From Paramoeba atlantica (lineage: Eukaryota; Discosea), in NCBI GenBank assembly GCA_977017575.1, contig CDRNVI010000039.1:186001-250000 (forward strand): a DNA stretch of 64,000 bases, written 5' to 3'. The first letter of the stretch is position 1; the number at the start of each line of letters is the position of its first letter. The notes beneath the pieces are model-generated. The model made no database searches. It was given only the letters and a program-made list of their open reading frames with translations, and was not told where the DNA came from. The position numbers and the translations under genes were made by a program. Shown here piece by piece: positions 20,629 to 30,342 of this stretch.

Positions 20629-21342
20629 GAATCTGAGTTGTGACGATCTAGGTATGTGAATGGATTTGCAGGAGTTGATGGCTATAAAGTGGTGCTTTGT
20701 GATGCTCCATATTTACATATCGCGAGTGCTCCGATGTTCCGTTTCATGTGAATGGCAACGTTCTTTTTTGGTTGTTTGGAGAGGTCTGAGGAGGAAGGAC
20801 AAAAGTGCTCTGTTGTTTTGAGAGGTTCGTTGCTCCGGAAAACAGACCGTATGAATAACGGTTTGTTATTTGCAGAGGAGAGAAATGCTATGGGTGTTGG
20901 AATCTATCGGGGCATTATCTTAACTTGTTCTGCTTAATGTTGATATACGATGTATGTAGAATGTAGAAAGAACTATACAGTGTAGTAAAATCGCTATTTA
21001 AATGGTATAGTGTTATTTAAATAATATAGTGTTAAAGTTTCTATTTAAATAATATAGCGTCAACGCTATAATATTTAAATAGGGGAAAAACGCATGTAAA
21101 AATGTCGTCTTAAGAAGTACGTACGGTAGTTTAAGGGGCTTCTAAGTTGGTATAGAGCACTTAAAAAGCTGTAAAAACTGATTTTAGCCTACAATTCTAG
21201 CTATTAACAAAGAATTCTAGGTATTTTTTTATTATTAAAGTTGCACGTCTGACCATTCCCAGAATAGTGAGCTTTAAAACGCAAAAAGCTGTGTGCAATT
21301 CCATGAGTTCAAAGGAGTACATTATAGTATTATAGTATTATT
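20629..21342. other. Spacer with an AT-rich phased repeat
   Basis: The right flank of the satellite. At 20990-21086 the phrase CTATTTAAATAATATAG occurs several times, ending in an inverted pair around a short loop (about 21040-21085). The last ~115 bp (21224-21342) are identical to 24850-24968, so both places share the flank of the adjacent hairpin-ended element. No gene is supported. Confidence 0.6.
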
Positions 21343-22210
21343 GCGGTGGTTGTAAAACTACCGCTCTACACTCGATTATTGAAAAAAAAGTGAACAAAAA
21401 CAGTGAAAATATAAAGGGGAACACAGTAATATAATAGAAGAAAAAAATATAAAAGGGGGCTCCGGTGGACCAAAACTGAAAAAAAAATTTGAAAAAAATT
21501 GGGGGTCCATGGGGGGGGTCCAGGGGGGTCATGGTCGAGCAAATTTTTTCGAAAAAATTAGTTTTCGAAAAAAAACCGCAGAAAGGGTAGCCGGTGTCTT
21601 GGCGCGCATTTTCCACCCCCTACCCGGGGGTGACCCCCCCGCGTATCCGCAGGACGGGTCCGCCAAGTTCGGAAATTTTCGGAAAAATCTGAAAAACATT
21701 TCAACTTGGCGAAAAAAATGGCAAAAAAAATATTTTTCCAAAATCGTTTCCCCTATTGTATTTTGATAGTTTGGGACCTACACTAGCTTTCTCCGCAGTT
21801 GTTTTCGCAAGATATCACTTCTTCGAACCGTGGTGCGCCCCCCAAAATGACCCATTTTTGACTAAAAAAGGTGAAAAAGTATTTTTCGGACCTAAAGGGG
21901 CATTTCTGCGTCGAAAGAATGGTATGGATGGAGTCGCATTCTCTACCCAATACGTTCGGTAGGCTTTCATTCATGCCTGCGAGTGATTTCCCACGCGCAA
22001 ATGTCGGATTTAGTGCTCTGAGAGCAAAAATATGCGAAAATGACCCCATTTGTACCCGAAATTCGGCTATTTTTGGCTATAATCTTTCCGTTTTCCAGGC
22101 TAAATTTTCTTTTTTAGGCTCTTTGTTAAACGCGGCGGTAGTTCAACGCGAAGCACGCAGCATGAGTGACTTCTAAGTTGAAAACAACCACCGCGTTTAA
22201 CGAAGAGCCT
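21343..22210 (+). mobile_element. Hairpin-ended element, copy 2
   Basis: A near-complete 0.87-kb copy read from the short hairpin (GCGGTGGTTGTAAAACTACC) through an A-rich stretch, G/C runs (21500-21535), the conserved core (21590-21670) and the conserved interior to the long terminal hairpin (about 22117-22210). Open frames of 60-100 codons in it are conserved between copies only because the DNA is conserved; no protein feature was recognised. Confidence 0.85.
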
Positions 22211-22215
22211 TAATT

Positions 22216-22337
22216 GCGGTGGTTGTAAAACTACCGCTCTACCCTCGATTATTGAAAAAAAAGTGAACGAAAACAGTGAAAATATAAAGGGGAACACAGT
22301 AATATAATACAAGAAAAAAATATAAAAGGGGGCTTTT
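22216..22337 (+). mobile_element. Hairpin-ended element, 5' fragment (copy 2b)
   Basis: Only the first ~120 bp of the element (short hairpin, A-rich stretch to AAAGGGGGCT), starting 6 bp after copy 2 ends. It is joined at GGGGGCTTTT to an unrelated C-run repeat. Confidence 0.8.
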
Positions 22338-22645
22338 CCCCCCCTATTTAGCGGGGGTCGCGCGAGCGACTCCAGATAAATGGGGGGAAGGTGGTAGTTG
22401 TTTTGGGGAATATGAGAGGCCGAACGCACGGAGGGGCCGGCCGGGCCAATGAACCTAGATCTTGTTTACCCATTTGCGAAGCCCAACAATTCCACCATAC
22501 CCAACCCGTAATAAAGCCAAGACCTTGTTTACCTGTCCGGCTAATAATTTCACCTTTGTTCCCGGTGAGGCCCCGGAGTTGCGAGAGGCCTCCATACCCC
22601 ACAACTACCAACTTCCCCCCCTATTTAGCGGGGGTCGCGCAAGAC
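22338..22645. mobile_element. CCCTATTTAGCGGGGGTCGC-flanked repeat
   Basis: The phrase CCCCCCTATTTAGCGGGGG followed by TCGCGC occurs at about 22338-22365 and again, in the same orientation, at about 22613-22640. Between them the left part contains GGGGGGAAGGTGGTAGTTGT and the right part the inverse ACAACTACCAACTTCCCCCC. It looks like one more short element with phrase repeats at its ends. Borders are approximate. Confidence 0.5.
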
Positions 22646-22822
22646 GTGTGATGTTTATTTGTTATGTTAAATAATTAAATTAATTAAATAAATGTTTTTT
22701 AAAAACATTTAAATTGTTATACATGTCGTACACAAATGTTCATACACGTTTATAGTGCATGTATGGAAATAAAGGTAAAATTAAAATATAGTTTAATCAT
22801 GCATACTAATTTCATTGTCATT

Positions 22823-23707
22823 TTAATCATGCGTACTAATTTCATTGTCTACCGGCCTACATGTATACTGATCAGGTGCTACCGACATTGCTGAGTCTGT
22901 GCGATCTGTCCAAGCGTCCCTGTATGTCTCATACAAGCATGATAAAAGGATGCATGTAAGAGTAAAATTGAGAGCAAGTGTTTTGCATAAATACCGATTC
23001 ATTCGCCGGGAAAGCGTGTCGAAAAGCGTTATCTCCGTGGAATTTAGAGATGGAATGTGTGAGCAAGACACATTTAGGGCAGAACATAGTTTATGCCATT
23101 GCTCTGCATTTTTTTGATAATTTCGTAGGCTAGCATGCTCCTTGAAGACTTTCGACCGTACTAATGTGCTCGTATCCTCTCCCTCGTTATTGATGTGTTC
23201 TATTATCAAAAGTCTCTCTTTAGGAATGAATGATTGCAAACTTCCGATAAAATTATCGGGGTTTTTCAACAGCTCTTCTTGCTCATGAGCAAGTACTGTT
23301 AAATAGTCGTTCAGTTGGCTTGCGTGGGAAGAAAAAATTCCTGCACGACTGGTGGCCTTCATCGCTCGACACAGTGCCGCCTTTTCATCTTCTGTTGGCT
23401 TATATTTTTCTAGTATAAATTTTGCCTTTGGAAATCGAGCAGTAAGCTGAGGCCAAAGGGCACTACCTGGGAGACCCGCAACACTGTCGTACCCGTTTAA
23501 CAGAGTTGCTAAATCTACAGTACCTCTGGGCTGCCTCCGAAAAGCCTTCATCACTTGCCTGGGATGAAACAAAGCGTTTTTACCGGTAATCGAATGCGTA
23601 AAAGTGTAAGGAGAAAATCCGAGTTTTTGAAGAGCACCACTTATTGGGCTCCCGCCAAAGCATGGAGTCAGTACAACGGCTCGTACATCAGTATACTTTG
23701 AAGACAT
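22823..23707 (-). CDS. Sulfotransferase-like protein with C-terminal membrane segment
   Basis: 294 residues. The order of features follows the Sulfotransfer_4 family: an N-terminal P-loop-like strand (VLTPCFGGSPISGALQKLGF), a middle block LLNGYDSVAGLPGSALWPQL (family: GYDAVVDWPAAAFWKEL) and ARFPKAKFILEKY (family: AYPDAKVILT-R). The PAPS-binding loop is degenerate: the usual G-x-P-R-T/S-G-T reads C-F-G-G-S-P-I-S-G, and the usual Arg after the second strand is replaced. A hydrophobic segment near residues 240-258 (LALNFTLTCILLSCLY) may anchor it. It may be a diverged or inactive family member. Single-frame gene, minus strand, isolated between repeats. Confidence 0.6.
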   Translation of the reverse strand: MSSKYTDVRAVVLTPCFGGSPISGALQKLGFSPYTFTHSITGKNALFHPRQVMKAFRRQPRGTVDLATLLNGYDSVAGLPGSALWPQLTARFPKAKFILEKYKPTEDEKAALCRAMKATSRAGIFSSHASQLNDYLTVLAHEQEELLKNPDNFIGSLQSFIPKERLLIIEHINNEGEDTSTLVRSKVFKEHASLRNYQKNAEQWHKLCSALNVSCSHIPSLNSTEITLFDTLSRRMNRYLCKTLALNFTLTCILLSCLYETYRDAWTDRTDSAMSVAPDQYTCRPVDNEISTHD

Positions 23708-24123
23708 ATCGTATTTTTGATTTCGATAAAAGAATTTTGTTAGGGATATGCATTAAATAACGTTTATACTAAAATCACCAAATCTTCATAATTGCACTAC
23801 TACACTATTGTATGTTTCAGCGGTTTCGTTAAGGGCCACTGTTGGCCCTTAACCCTTTTAATAGTGAACACTTTCACGCTTCGTGCTTTACATTACAGCT
23901 ACCACCGGGTCTACCGACCATATCAAGGTATAATTTGCCAGGTGTAATGAAAAGCCTCAAAAAAATTAACTGACAGCATCCAAAAGTTATTTTTGGAAAT
24001 GGTTTCCCGACTTTAAAACCCAATTTTAAATCGGGTTCATGAATAAACAGGCCATTTGTCTCTATTTCGCTTACAAAACACACATTTAGGACCATCAACA
24101 GAATTAACTATGGGTAGAATGAA
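23708..24123. other. Intergenic spacer, no gene seen
   Basis: 416 bp between two minus-strand genes. A 74-codon minus frame (23874-24098) is open but has no recognisable feature. The short palindrome GGGCCACTGTTGGCCC lies at about 23833. Confidence 0.4.
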
Positions 24124-24627
24124 TTAACTTGGCCAAGGAAACTTGACTTTCCAAAGCCGACGGTATCCACTAAGACCCGATATGTTAACTGCTAGTTTTG
24201 CTCTATCTTTTAAGACATGCATGGCACGAGAACTAATTCCGACCGTACGTGGCTCATTGTGCTTGGAGCGACTAGCTTCATCGCTAATCCAAGCTCCAGT
24301 GCGCGGATGAACATTAGTTCGAAGTTGCTTGAAGCTGTGCTTCGGATTGCGAATATGCATGATCCAATCCGGTCGATACCACCTTTCGGCTTTTGTGTGC
24401 CACGGGTGCATAGGGCACCAGTTTAATAGACGGTCGTGAGACCAAATGTAACGACAATGCTCGCACTCTTGTAATAGTTCACGGCGAGAAACTGATTTGT
24501 TAGGGCGTACCAAGTCCCATAGTTTGTGGCTAAAGCTTGGAGGAGGGAGGTAGTCAGAAGCGTTTAAAGGGCCTGACTTGCGCCCGAGCGGAAAAAAATT
24601 TCGACATGGACAAGATGATCCGAACAT
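24124..24627 (-). CDS. Small Cys/His-containing protein, possibly bL28-like
   Basis: 167 residues, not firmly recognised. A Cys/His cluster lies mid-protein (CEHCRYIWSH, then NWCPMHPWHT), which could bind zinc. The C-terminal half, from NPKHSFKQLRTNVHPR to RTVGISSRAMHVLKDRAKL, has the spacing of ribosomal protein bL28 (N-x-K-x-x-F, a Trp, then R-x-V-x-x-x-A-x-x-x-L-x-x), so a mitochondrial ribosomal protein is one possibility. That resemblance is weak and by eye. The frame is open, on the same strand as the other host genes, and similar in composition. Confidence 0.45.
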   Translation of the reverse strand: MFGSSCPCRNFFPLGRKSGPLNASDYLPPPSFSHKLWDLVRPNKSVSRRELLQECEHCRYIWSHDRLLNWCPMHPWHTKAERWYRPDWIMHIRNPKHSFKQLRTNVHPRTGAWISDEASRSKHNEPRTVGISSRAMHVLKDRAKLAVNISGLSGYRRLWKVKFPWPS

Positions 24628-24968
24628 AAGGATTATAATAACATTCTTAAAATCTGAAATCGAGCTACCAAGGCAAATAAATGGATTTGTTGTTCATTCT
24701 GCAGTGGTGCTTCCGAATTTTAAAGATGGTGGATTGTCAGTAACATAACGGCTTCTGTATAAAGTGCAATGTGCACACAGGAAAAAGGGGGGGCATACCC
24801 CCTATTGGCAAAAAAAATTGCCAATAGTGGGTGATTTTTACCCACTAAATTTTTTTATTATTAAAGTTGCACGTCTGACCATTCCCAGAATAGTGAGCTT
24901 TAAAACGCAAAAAGCTGTGTGCAATTCCATGAGTTCAAAGGAGTACATTATAGTATTATAGTATTATT
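24628..24968. other. Spacer ending in a duplicated element flank
   Basis: A short inverted phrase (CCCTATTGGCAAAAAAAATTG... CCAATAGTGGG) lies at 24798-24835. From about 24850 to 24968 the sequence is identical to 21224-21342, the flank of copy 2. No gene seen. Confidence 0.5.
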
Positions 24969-25861
24969 GCGGTGGTTGTAAAACTACCGCTCTACACTCG
25001 ATTATTGAAAAAAAAGTGAACAAAAACAGTGAAAATATAAAGGGGAACACAGTAATATAATAGAAGAAAAAAATATAAAAGGGGGCTCCGGTGGTCCAAA
25101 ACTGAAAAAAAAATTGAAAAAAATGGGGGGTCCATGGGGGGGGTCCAGGGGGGGGTCCAGGGGGGGGGGCATGGTCGAGCAAATTTTTTCGAAAAAATTA
25201 GTTTTCGAAAAAAAACCGCAGAAAGGGTAGCCGGGGTCTTGGCGCGCATTTTCCACCCCCCTACCCGGGGGTGACCCCGCCGCGTATCCGCAGGACGGGT
25301 CCGCCAAGTTCGGATTTTTTCGGAAAAAAAAGTTTTGAAAAAAATTTCTTGAAAAAAACTTGGCGAAAAAAATGACAAAAAAAATATTTTTCCAAAATCG
25401 TTTCCCCTATTGTATTTTGATAGTTTGGGACCTACACTAGCTTTCTACGCAGTTGTTTTCGCAAGGTATCACTTCTTCGAACTGTGGTGCGCCCCCCAAA
25501 ATGACCCATTTTTGACTAAAAAAGGTGAAAAAGTATTTTTCGGACCTAAAGGGGCATTTCTGTGTCGAAAGAATGGTATGGATGGAGTCGCATTCTCTAC
25601 CCAATACGTTCGGTAGGCTTTCATTCATGCCTGCGAGTGATTTCCCACGCGCAAATGTCGGATTTAGTGCTCTGAGAGCAAAAATATGCGAAAATGACCC
25701 CATTTGTACCCGAAATTCGGCTATTTTTGGCTATAATCTTTCCGTTTTCCAGGCTAAATTTTCTTTTTTAGTCTCTTCGTTAAACGCGGCGGTAGTTTTC
25801 AACGCGAAGCGCGCAGCATGAGTGACTTCTAAGTTGAAAGCAACCACCGCGTTTAACGAAG
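24969..25861 (+). mobile_element. Hairpin-ended element, copy 3
   Basis: A complete-looking copy of ~893 bp: short hairpin at the left, G-run block at 25125-25170, conserved core at 25225-25310, conserved interior and long hairpin ending GTTTAACGAAG. It shares its left flank with copy 2, which implies that one copy arose by duplication of the locus, not by independent insertion. Confidence 0.85.
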
Positions 25862-25914
25862 TTATAGTACATTATATACATCGCATCGTGTGAAAAAAAT
25901 CAACACTAAACGGT

Positions 25915-26166
25915 GTTACAGGATAACATACCCCCCCGGTATGTTATCGTGTTACAGGTATGTTAACTTTTGTGCAACTCTGTACTTGAATGCTCATGTT
26001 GATAAGAAAACAAAAAAAAATGATCAGTACTACACATGTAAAAAATTCTCAATTAAGAAAAATTGACCCCCAAACTCCAAAATCCAGAGGGGGGGGGTAT
26101 GTTATCCACCGCTGTTCACGATAACATACCCCCCGGTATGGTATCATGTTACAGGTATGTTATCCC
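25915..26166. mobile_element. GGTATGTTATC-type repeat element
   Basis: The unit ATAACATACCCCCC followed by CGGTATGTTATC and GTTACAGGTATGTTA occurs at 25922-25966 and again at 26120-26163. An inverted G-run copy (GGGGGGTATGTTATCC) lies at about 26089-26106. A third, related unit is at 30010-30054. The ends resemble the other phrase-repeat elements of this window. Borders are approximate. Confidence 0.55.
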
Positions 26167-26265
26167 GGGCCCCGGTTTACGTATCTCTGGGGGGTTGCCC
26201 CGTGGCTCTAATTCTTCTTTCTACGTGGGGGAGTCGCACTACAGTACCGTATAGTAGGTCCCATT

Positions 26266-27540
26266 TCAAACTATTTTTAAGAAAGTCTCTTCGTAATTTA
26301 TGTCCACGCCTTCTAAATAGGATGCTTTAATTTCCCCTGTAAAGTAGTTACCAGCGAGCCATAATGTTTCCAGAGTGGGCGGAACTTCAAGACGAATTTC
26401 CCCATTGAAGCAATTGTAGCTAAGATCAAGAACTTGTAGTGAGGCTGGAAGATGATTCATGTCTATCTGGCCTGTCAAACGGTTTTCCGCTACAGAAAGA
26501 ACTTCTAGTGACTCCGAGAGTGACGAAATGTCAATATCACCAGAGAAACAATTTTGTTGAAAATACGCATCTTGTAGAGTTCCGGGAAGATGAGTAACGT
26601 CAAGGGGCCCGGAAAACGTATTTTTGCTCACGTCAAGAGCGCCAAGAGTAGGAGGCAAGTTGCATAGTTCCAAAGGACCACTGAAACGGTTGCACTCTGC
26701 GGAAAGTGTGACCAAGTTCTGTGGGAGAGATGATAGATTCAGCGGACCAACAAAGTGATTCTTCTGCAATTGTAGACAAGTAAGAGTTGAGGGTAGAGTG
26801 TCAAGCGAGAGCTGAGAGCTGAACTGGTTAATACCTAGATACAGTTCTCGAAGGCCTTTGGGAAGCTTACTCAAATCAAGAGACCTATAAAAACCATTGT
26901 TTTCTAGGTTGAGATAAAGTAACTGAGGGACAACAGAAGATAAATTATCGAGGCACACATTTCCAAAAAAACTATTTGTTCGAAGATCGAGCCATTCCAT
27001 TTTCGGTGGCAACGAATCCCAGTCTTCAAAAGATCCCGAAAATTGATTATGCGAAAGTTTTAGGAGCTCCAATTCACGTGGAAGATCGCTAAAGGAAAAC
27101 GCACCTTGTAGTTGATTGCTAGAAATATCGATAGCAAGCAATTCATTCCCTAAAGCAGAAAAATCAAAAGTGCCCTCGAAAAGATTGAGAAAGACTTTAA
27201 AGATTCGAAGATGTCGAGGAAGAAGCTCCGTCTCTATAGGACCCATGATACGGTTCATGGAGACGTCAAGCTCATTCAAGGAACGAGGCAAGAAACCCCA
27301 CGTAAGGTTTCCCGTTAAGGTCAAACTCTGAAGCTTTATTGAGGTGACTATATGACTACTATTACAATGCACCCCCGACCAAGAGCAAACATCTTTTGTG
27401 GCATTCCAAGGAGGAGGGCGCTCCAATGAGCGTACGAATTGTTGCAGCTCAATTTCTTGGGAAAATAGGGCACCACGAACCTTAGCGCTCCGCCTCCGCT
27501 TGTGATCCGGACTAAAATCCTCACTAAGAGCGAAGTACAT
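26266..27540 (-). CDS. Leucine-rich repeat protein
   Basis: 424 residues. After a basic N-terminus, residues ~25-65 form an LRRNT-like cap with a W-x-x-x-x-x-x-C-x-W-x-G-V-x-C pattern (CSWSGVHC). About 14 LRRs of 22-24 residues follow, each of the form LP-x-x-L-x-x-L-x-L-x-x-N-x-F-x-G-x-I/L (for example LPPTLGALDVSKNTFSGPL). No signal peptide, membrane segment or kinase domain was seen, so it is probably intracellular or exported by an unusual route. LRR proteins of this pattern are common as multigene families in free-living protists, including Euglenozoa. It has two relatives in this window (53254-54096 and the interrupted gene 46526-47933). Ligand unknown. Confidence 0.85.
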   Translation of the reverse strand: MYFALSEDFSPDHKRRRSAKVRGALFSQEIELQQFVRSLERPPPWNATKDVCSWSGVHCNSSHIVTSIKLQSLTLTGNLTWGFLPRSLNELDVSMNRIMGPIETELLPRHLRIFKVFLNLFEGTFDFSALGNELLAIDISSNQLQGAFSFSDLPRELELLKLSHNQFSGSFEDWDSLPPKMEWLDLRTNSFFGNVCLDNLSSVVPQLLYLNLENNGFYRSLDLSKLPKGLRELYLGINQFSSQLSLDTLPSTLTCLQLQKNHFVGPLNLSSLPQNLVTLSAECNRFSGPLELCNLPPTLGALDVSKNTFSGPLDVTHLPGTLQDAYFQQNCFSGDIDISSLSESLEVLSVAENRLTGQIDMNHLPASLQVLDLSYNCFNGEIRLEVPPTLETLWLAGNYFTGEIKASYLEGVDINYEETFLKIV

Positions 27541-27724
27541 ACAATGATGATTATAGAGATGTTATAGAGATGTTTTGGTTATTTTTACCCAATTTCTTGA
27601 AAAGGCTCTGTGCTTTTAAATCTCTGATGTGCGTCTAAATAAGTGGAGATACCGGTGACACACTTATAAGTTATAACAATAACATTAATTGAGGGAGATA
27701 CTACTCCTTCGCTACTCTATATTA

Positions 27725-28073
27725 CAGTGCGTGGTGTTATTACGGGACGGGTTAATTACGGGACGGCTTAATTACGGGACGGGTATTTAAGGGACAATAT
27801 GGGGGTGGGGTCATACCTTTGGAATGGGACAAAAGAACTACGAATGTAGCGCCCAAGCAACAGAGCGCGCAAGTTATCAGGCACACATAAAAGTGTATTT
27901 GTAAGATAACTGAACGAAAAGAAGCTAAATAAAGGAACGTAATTGAAAGAAAAAGGTATAGGAGATCCTTAGAAAACAGAATGGAGAATTAAGGGACGGT
28001 TAATTACGGGACACTTTGGACATGATGGGGGGCGTCCCTTAATTAACCCGTCCCGTAATAAAGCCCCGCACTG
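27725..28073. mobile_element. GTCCCGTAATTA-type TA element, copy B (intact ends)
   Basis: 349 bp flanked by TA on both sides (27723-27724 and 28074-28075). Inverted ends CAGTGCGTGGTGTTATTACG and CAGTGCGGGGCTTTATTACG. The phrase TTAATTACGGGACGG is repeated three to four times near the ends. CAGTG ends and TA duplication fit the pogo/Tigger branch of Tc1/mariner. No coding capacity. Confidence 0.85.
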
Positions 28074-28994
28074 TAATAGAATTTCGCCCAATATTTGGCC
28101 CGACAAAAAACTTTCTGGAAAAACTTTGTTTCGCAAAGAATAAAAGGCAACACCATAAACTGATAGTTTTAAGAAAGAGAAACGTACCTGTTGGACGACC
28201 CGAGACCCCCTTCTTCGGATCCAAAAACACCCGAATTTGCCTCATATGCTTTTTACAACTGGAAGTTTGTGATACGAAAGACCGTATAGGACCCCATGCA
28301 TACCGCCACTTCAAGCCAGTGCCAACTTGTGCCAGCCAGTGTCAACCTGTGCCAGCCAGTGCAAGCCACAACGGCCATTATTCTAGGGGACCGGAAGTGG
28401 TTGACTGGGGGAACGTGTGTTTTTTGCGGCCTTCTGTCTCAGCATGGGGTGATAAAATAAAAGAAGGGATTTTTTTGTCTTAAGTGGTGATAATAATGTG
28501 AAAGCAGTTTATTGTTACGATCTCTCGAGAAAAATCGTAATAATAATCGTAATAATAATGGAGAGTATGCAGTAGGTCTGTGTAAATTCGTATTGGTCCG
28601 TGACGAGCTGTGTAGGTACGTGTAGGTTCGTGGTAATCCGTGTAGATTCGTGTAGGCTCGTGTAGGTTTTTTTGACATTTTTTGAGAAGGTTCAATGGCT
28701 CGGCCGCTAGGATAATTGCATGTAGGTAAAGTAGACCGAGTTAAACCACTGTCCGGGTTAATATTCCTGGTAGGAATATTAAGAGGGTATAGGAATAACG
28801 AGGTATAGGAATATTAAAAAATTAATCCGAAAAGGACCAATTTATTTTTCGCGCTGCTTCGCGGCGCGATCTTTCACGTTTGCGAAACCTGATGAAGAGG
28901 GGTTGTCACTCAGATTCGTCCTGTACTACAATCTGGCTGAAGGTAATGTCTTCGAATTCTCCCATTGAACTAGCACTGCTTTGGTGCGTATATA
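28074..28994. other. Gene-free repeat-rich stretch with two minisatellites
   Basis: A 91-codon minus frame (28039-28314) is open but overlaps the adjacent element and is not recognised. At 28318-28370 GTGCCAGCCAGTG repeats about three times with ~20-bp spacing. At 28575-28672 a ~12-bp unit (CGTGTAGGTT, GTGTAGATTC) repeats about eight times. At 28757-28825 the phrase TAGGAATATTAA is repeated in both orientations. Confidence 0.5.
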
Positions 28995-29466
28995 TTTTTT
29001 ATCCGTTTTTGTTCATCCTTGCAGCATTGGAGAGATCCCGTTTTCCTAGCGAAGGGCTTTGCCGCCTTTTTTTCATAGGGACCCCCTGGGGTTCATACGG
29101 CGACCCGAAAATCGACCAAAAACAAGATTTTAGAAAACTCAGATTTTGAAAGTTACGTGGGAAAATGCAGAAAATGCCGATCAGTAAGAACTAGTACGTG
29201 ATTTAAACTTTGTAGATTAGTACCCAGAATGTCCGCCGTCATTTTCTAATACTATTCGGAGTTTGGGTTTAGGGTTTGTAGGTCTTGTTTTCATAGTTTC
29301 ACAAAAGGGAAAAATGTACGTGGGGGATAAAAATTTGCTAAAAATCATGTTTTTGGGCCCTAGGGGTTCCCAGAGGGTCCCTATGAAAAAAAGGTGGCAA
29401 AGCCCTTCGCTAGGAAAGCGAGATCTCTCCAATGCTGCAAAGATGAGCAAAAACGGATAAAAAAAC
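28995..29466. repeat. Large inverted repeat carrying a dispersed motif
   Basis: The arms (about 28995-29130 and 29335-29466) match over ~130 bp with few mismatches, for example CAGCATTGGAGAGATC opposite GATCTCTCCAATGCTG and CCTAGCGAAGGGCTTTG opposite CAAAGCCCTTCGCTAGG. The loop is ~200 bp. The arm sequence belongs to a motif seen elsewhere in the window (11779, 12148, 45982, 46181). It looks like a foldback element. Confidence 0.75.
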
Positions 29467-30342
29467 CAAATTTCCGCCGGGGGGCAATATTTCTGTTCAC
29501 CCCTGTATAGTATATCAGTGTAGGTTTGGGTCAATCCACTGCTTGGATTTTCGCGTCGGGGCCGCTTTTTATTGGGTTCGAAAGGGTTTAGATATCGAGA
29601 TGACTGAGCGGGGTGGTCCTTGATCTCTTTTTCAAGTTCTTCTTTTTTGTCGGGAGTTATTGAAGGATATTTTCCTTTCCAGCCGTGACGATGAAAAACT
29701 TGGAGATTGTGAACAATCAGGGCACAAGTATGGCTTTCCATACTTATAGGTATGTTAAGTAGACTGGTAATGAAATATAAAAGAGAAGAAAAACACTTTC
29801 ACTGTTAGAACCTGTATCTAAAGATGTACCGCGCGTAGTACCAAATGCTAGAACGTATCAAAATACATCGAAAAATGCATAAAAGAAATATTTTGTTTAA
29901 AAAGGTACGTGATCTTACGGTTGGATTTTTTGTGCAACGGTACAAAAAACCGTTGCACAAAAAAAGCCGTGGGATGAGGGGGGGGGGTATGTTAAGTGTC
30001 GCGGGCCAAAATAACATACCCCCCGGTATGTTATCCAAGGTATAGGTATGTTAAACGGGTATGTGGTTTAGAAAAATTTTACCGTGTTTGCTGTCAGCCA
30101 CCAATTTGTCTGCTTCAAGGGCCATGTGGTTACTGCGATGTAAAATTTTGGCCAGATATCGCTTTCGTGATCAAACTGCCTCTCCTAAAACAGTGTACGT
30201 CTCACCTCCACGTACCTTCGAAAAACGCACAGAAACTAAAAGCGCCGCGAAGCGGCGCAATTCATTTTTTTTGGGGGGGGGGCTGGTTCTCCCCCTCTTA
30301 CGCCCCCCCTTAATATGCACAAACCCCAAAAACTTGTGCATA
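29467..30342. other. Gene-free repeat remnants
   Basis: The region holds a G-rich relative of the nested element at 45.6 kb (29461-29500), a GGTATGTTATC-type unit at 29985-30060 with a matching end near 29745-29760, and the hairpin GCGCCGCGAAGCGGCGC at about 30241. Open frames here (for example 29217-29741 minus) run through repeats and are not called. Confidence 0.45.

Noticed and set aside
29217-29741. 174-codon minus-strand ORF
   Set aside because: It runs through an arm of the foldback element, so its coding content is repeat DNA; no domain recognised.
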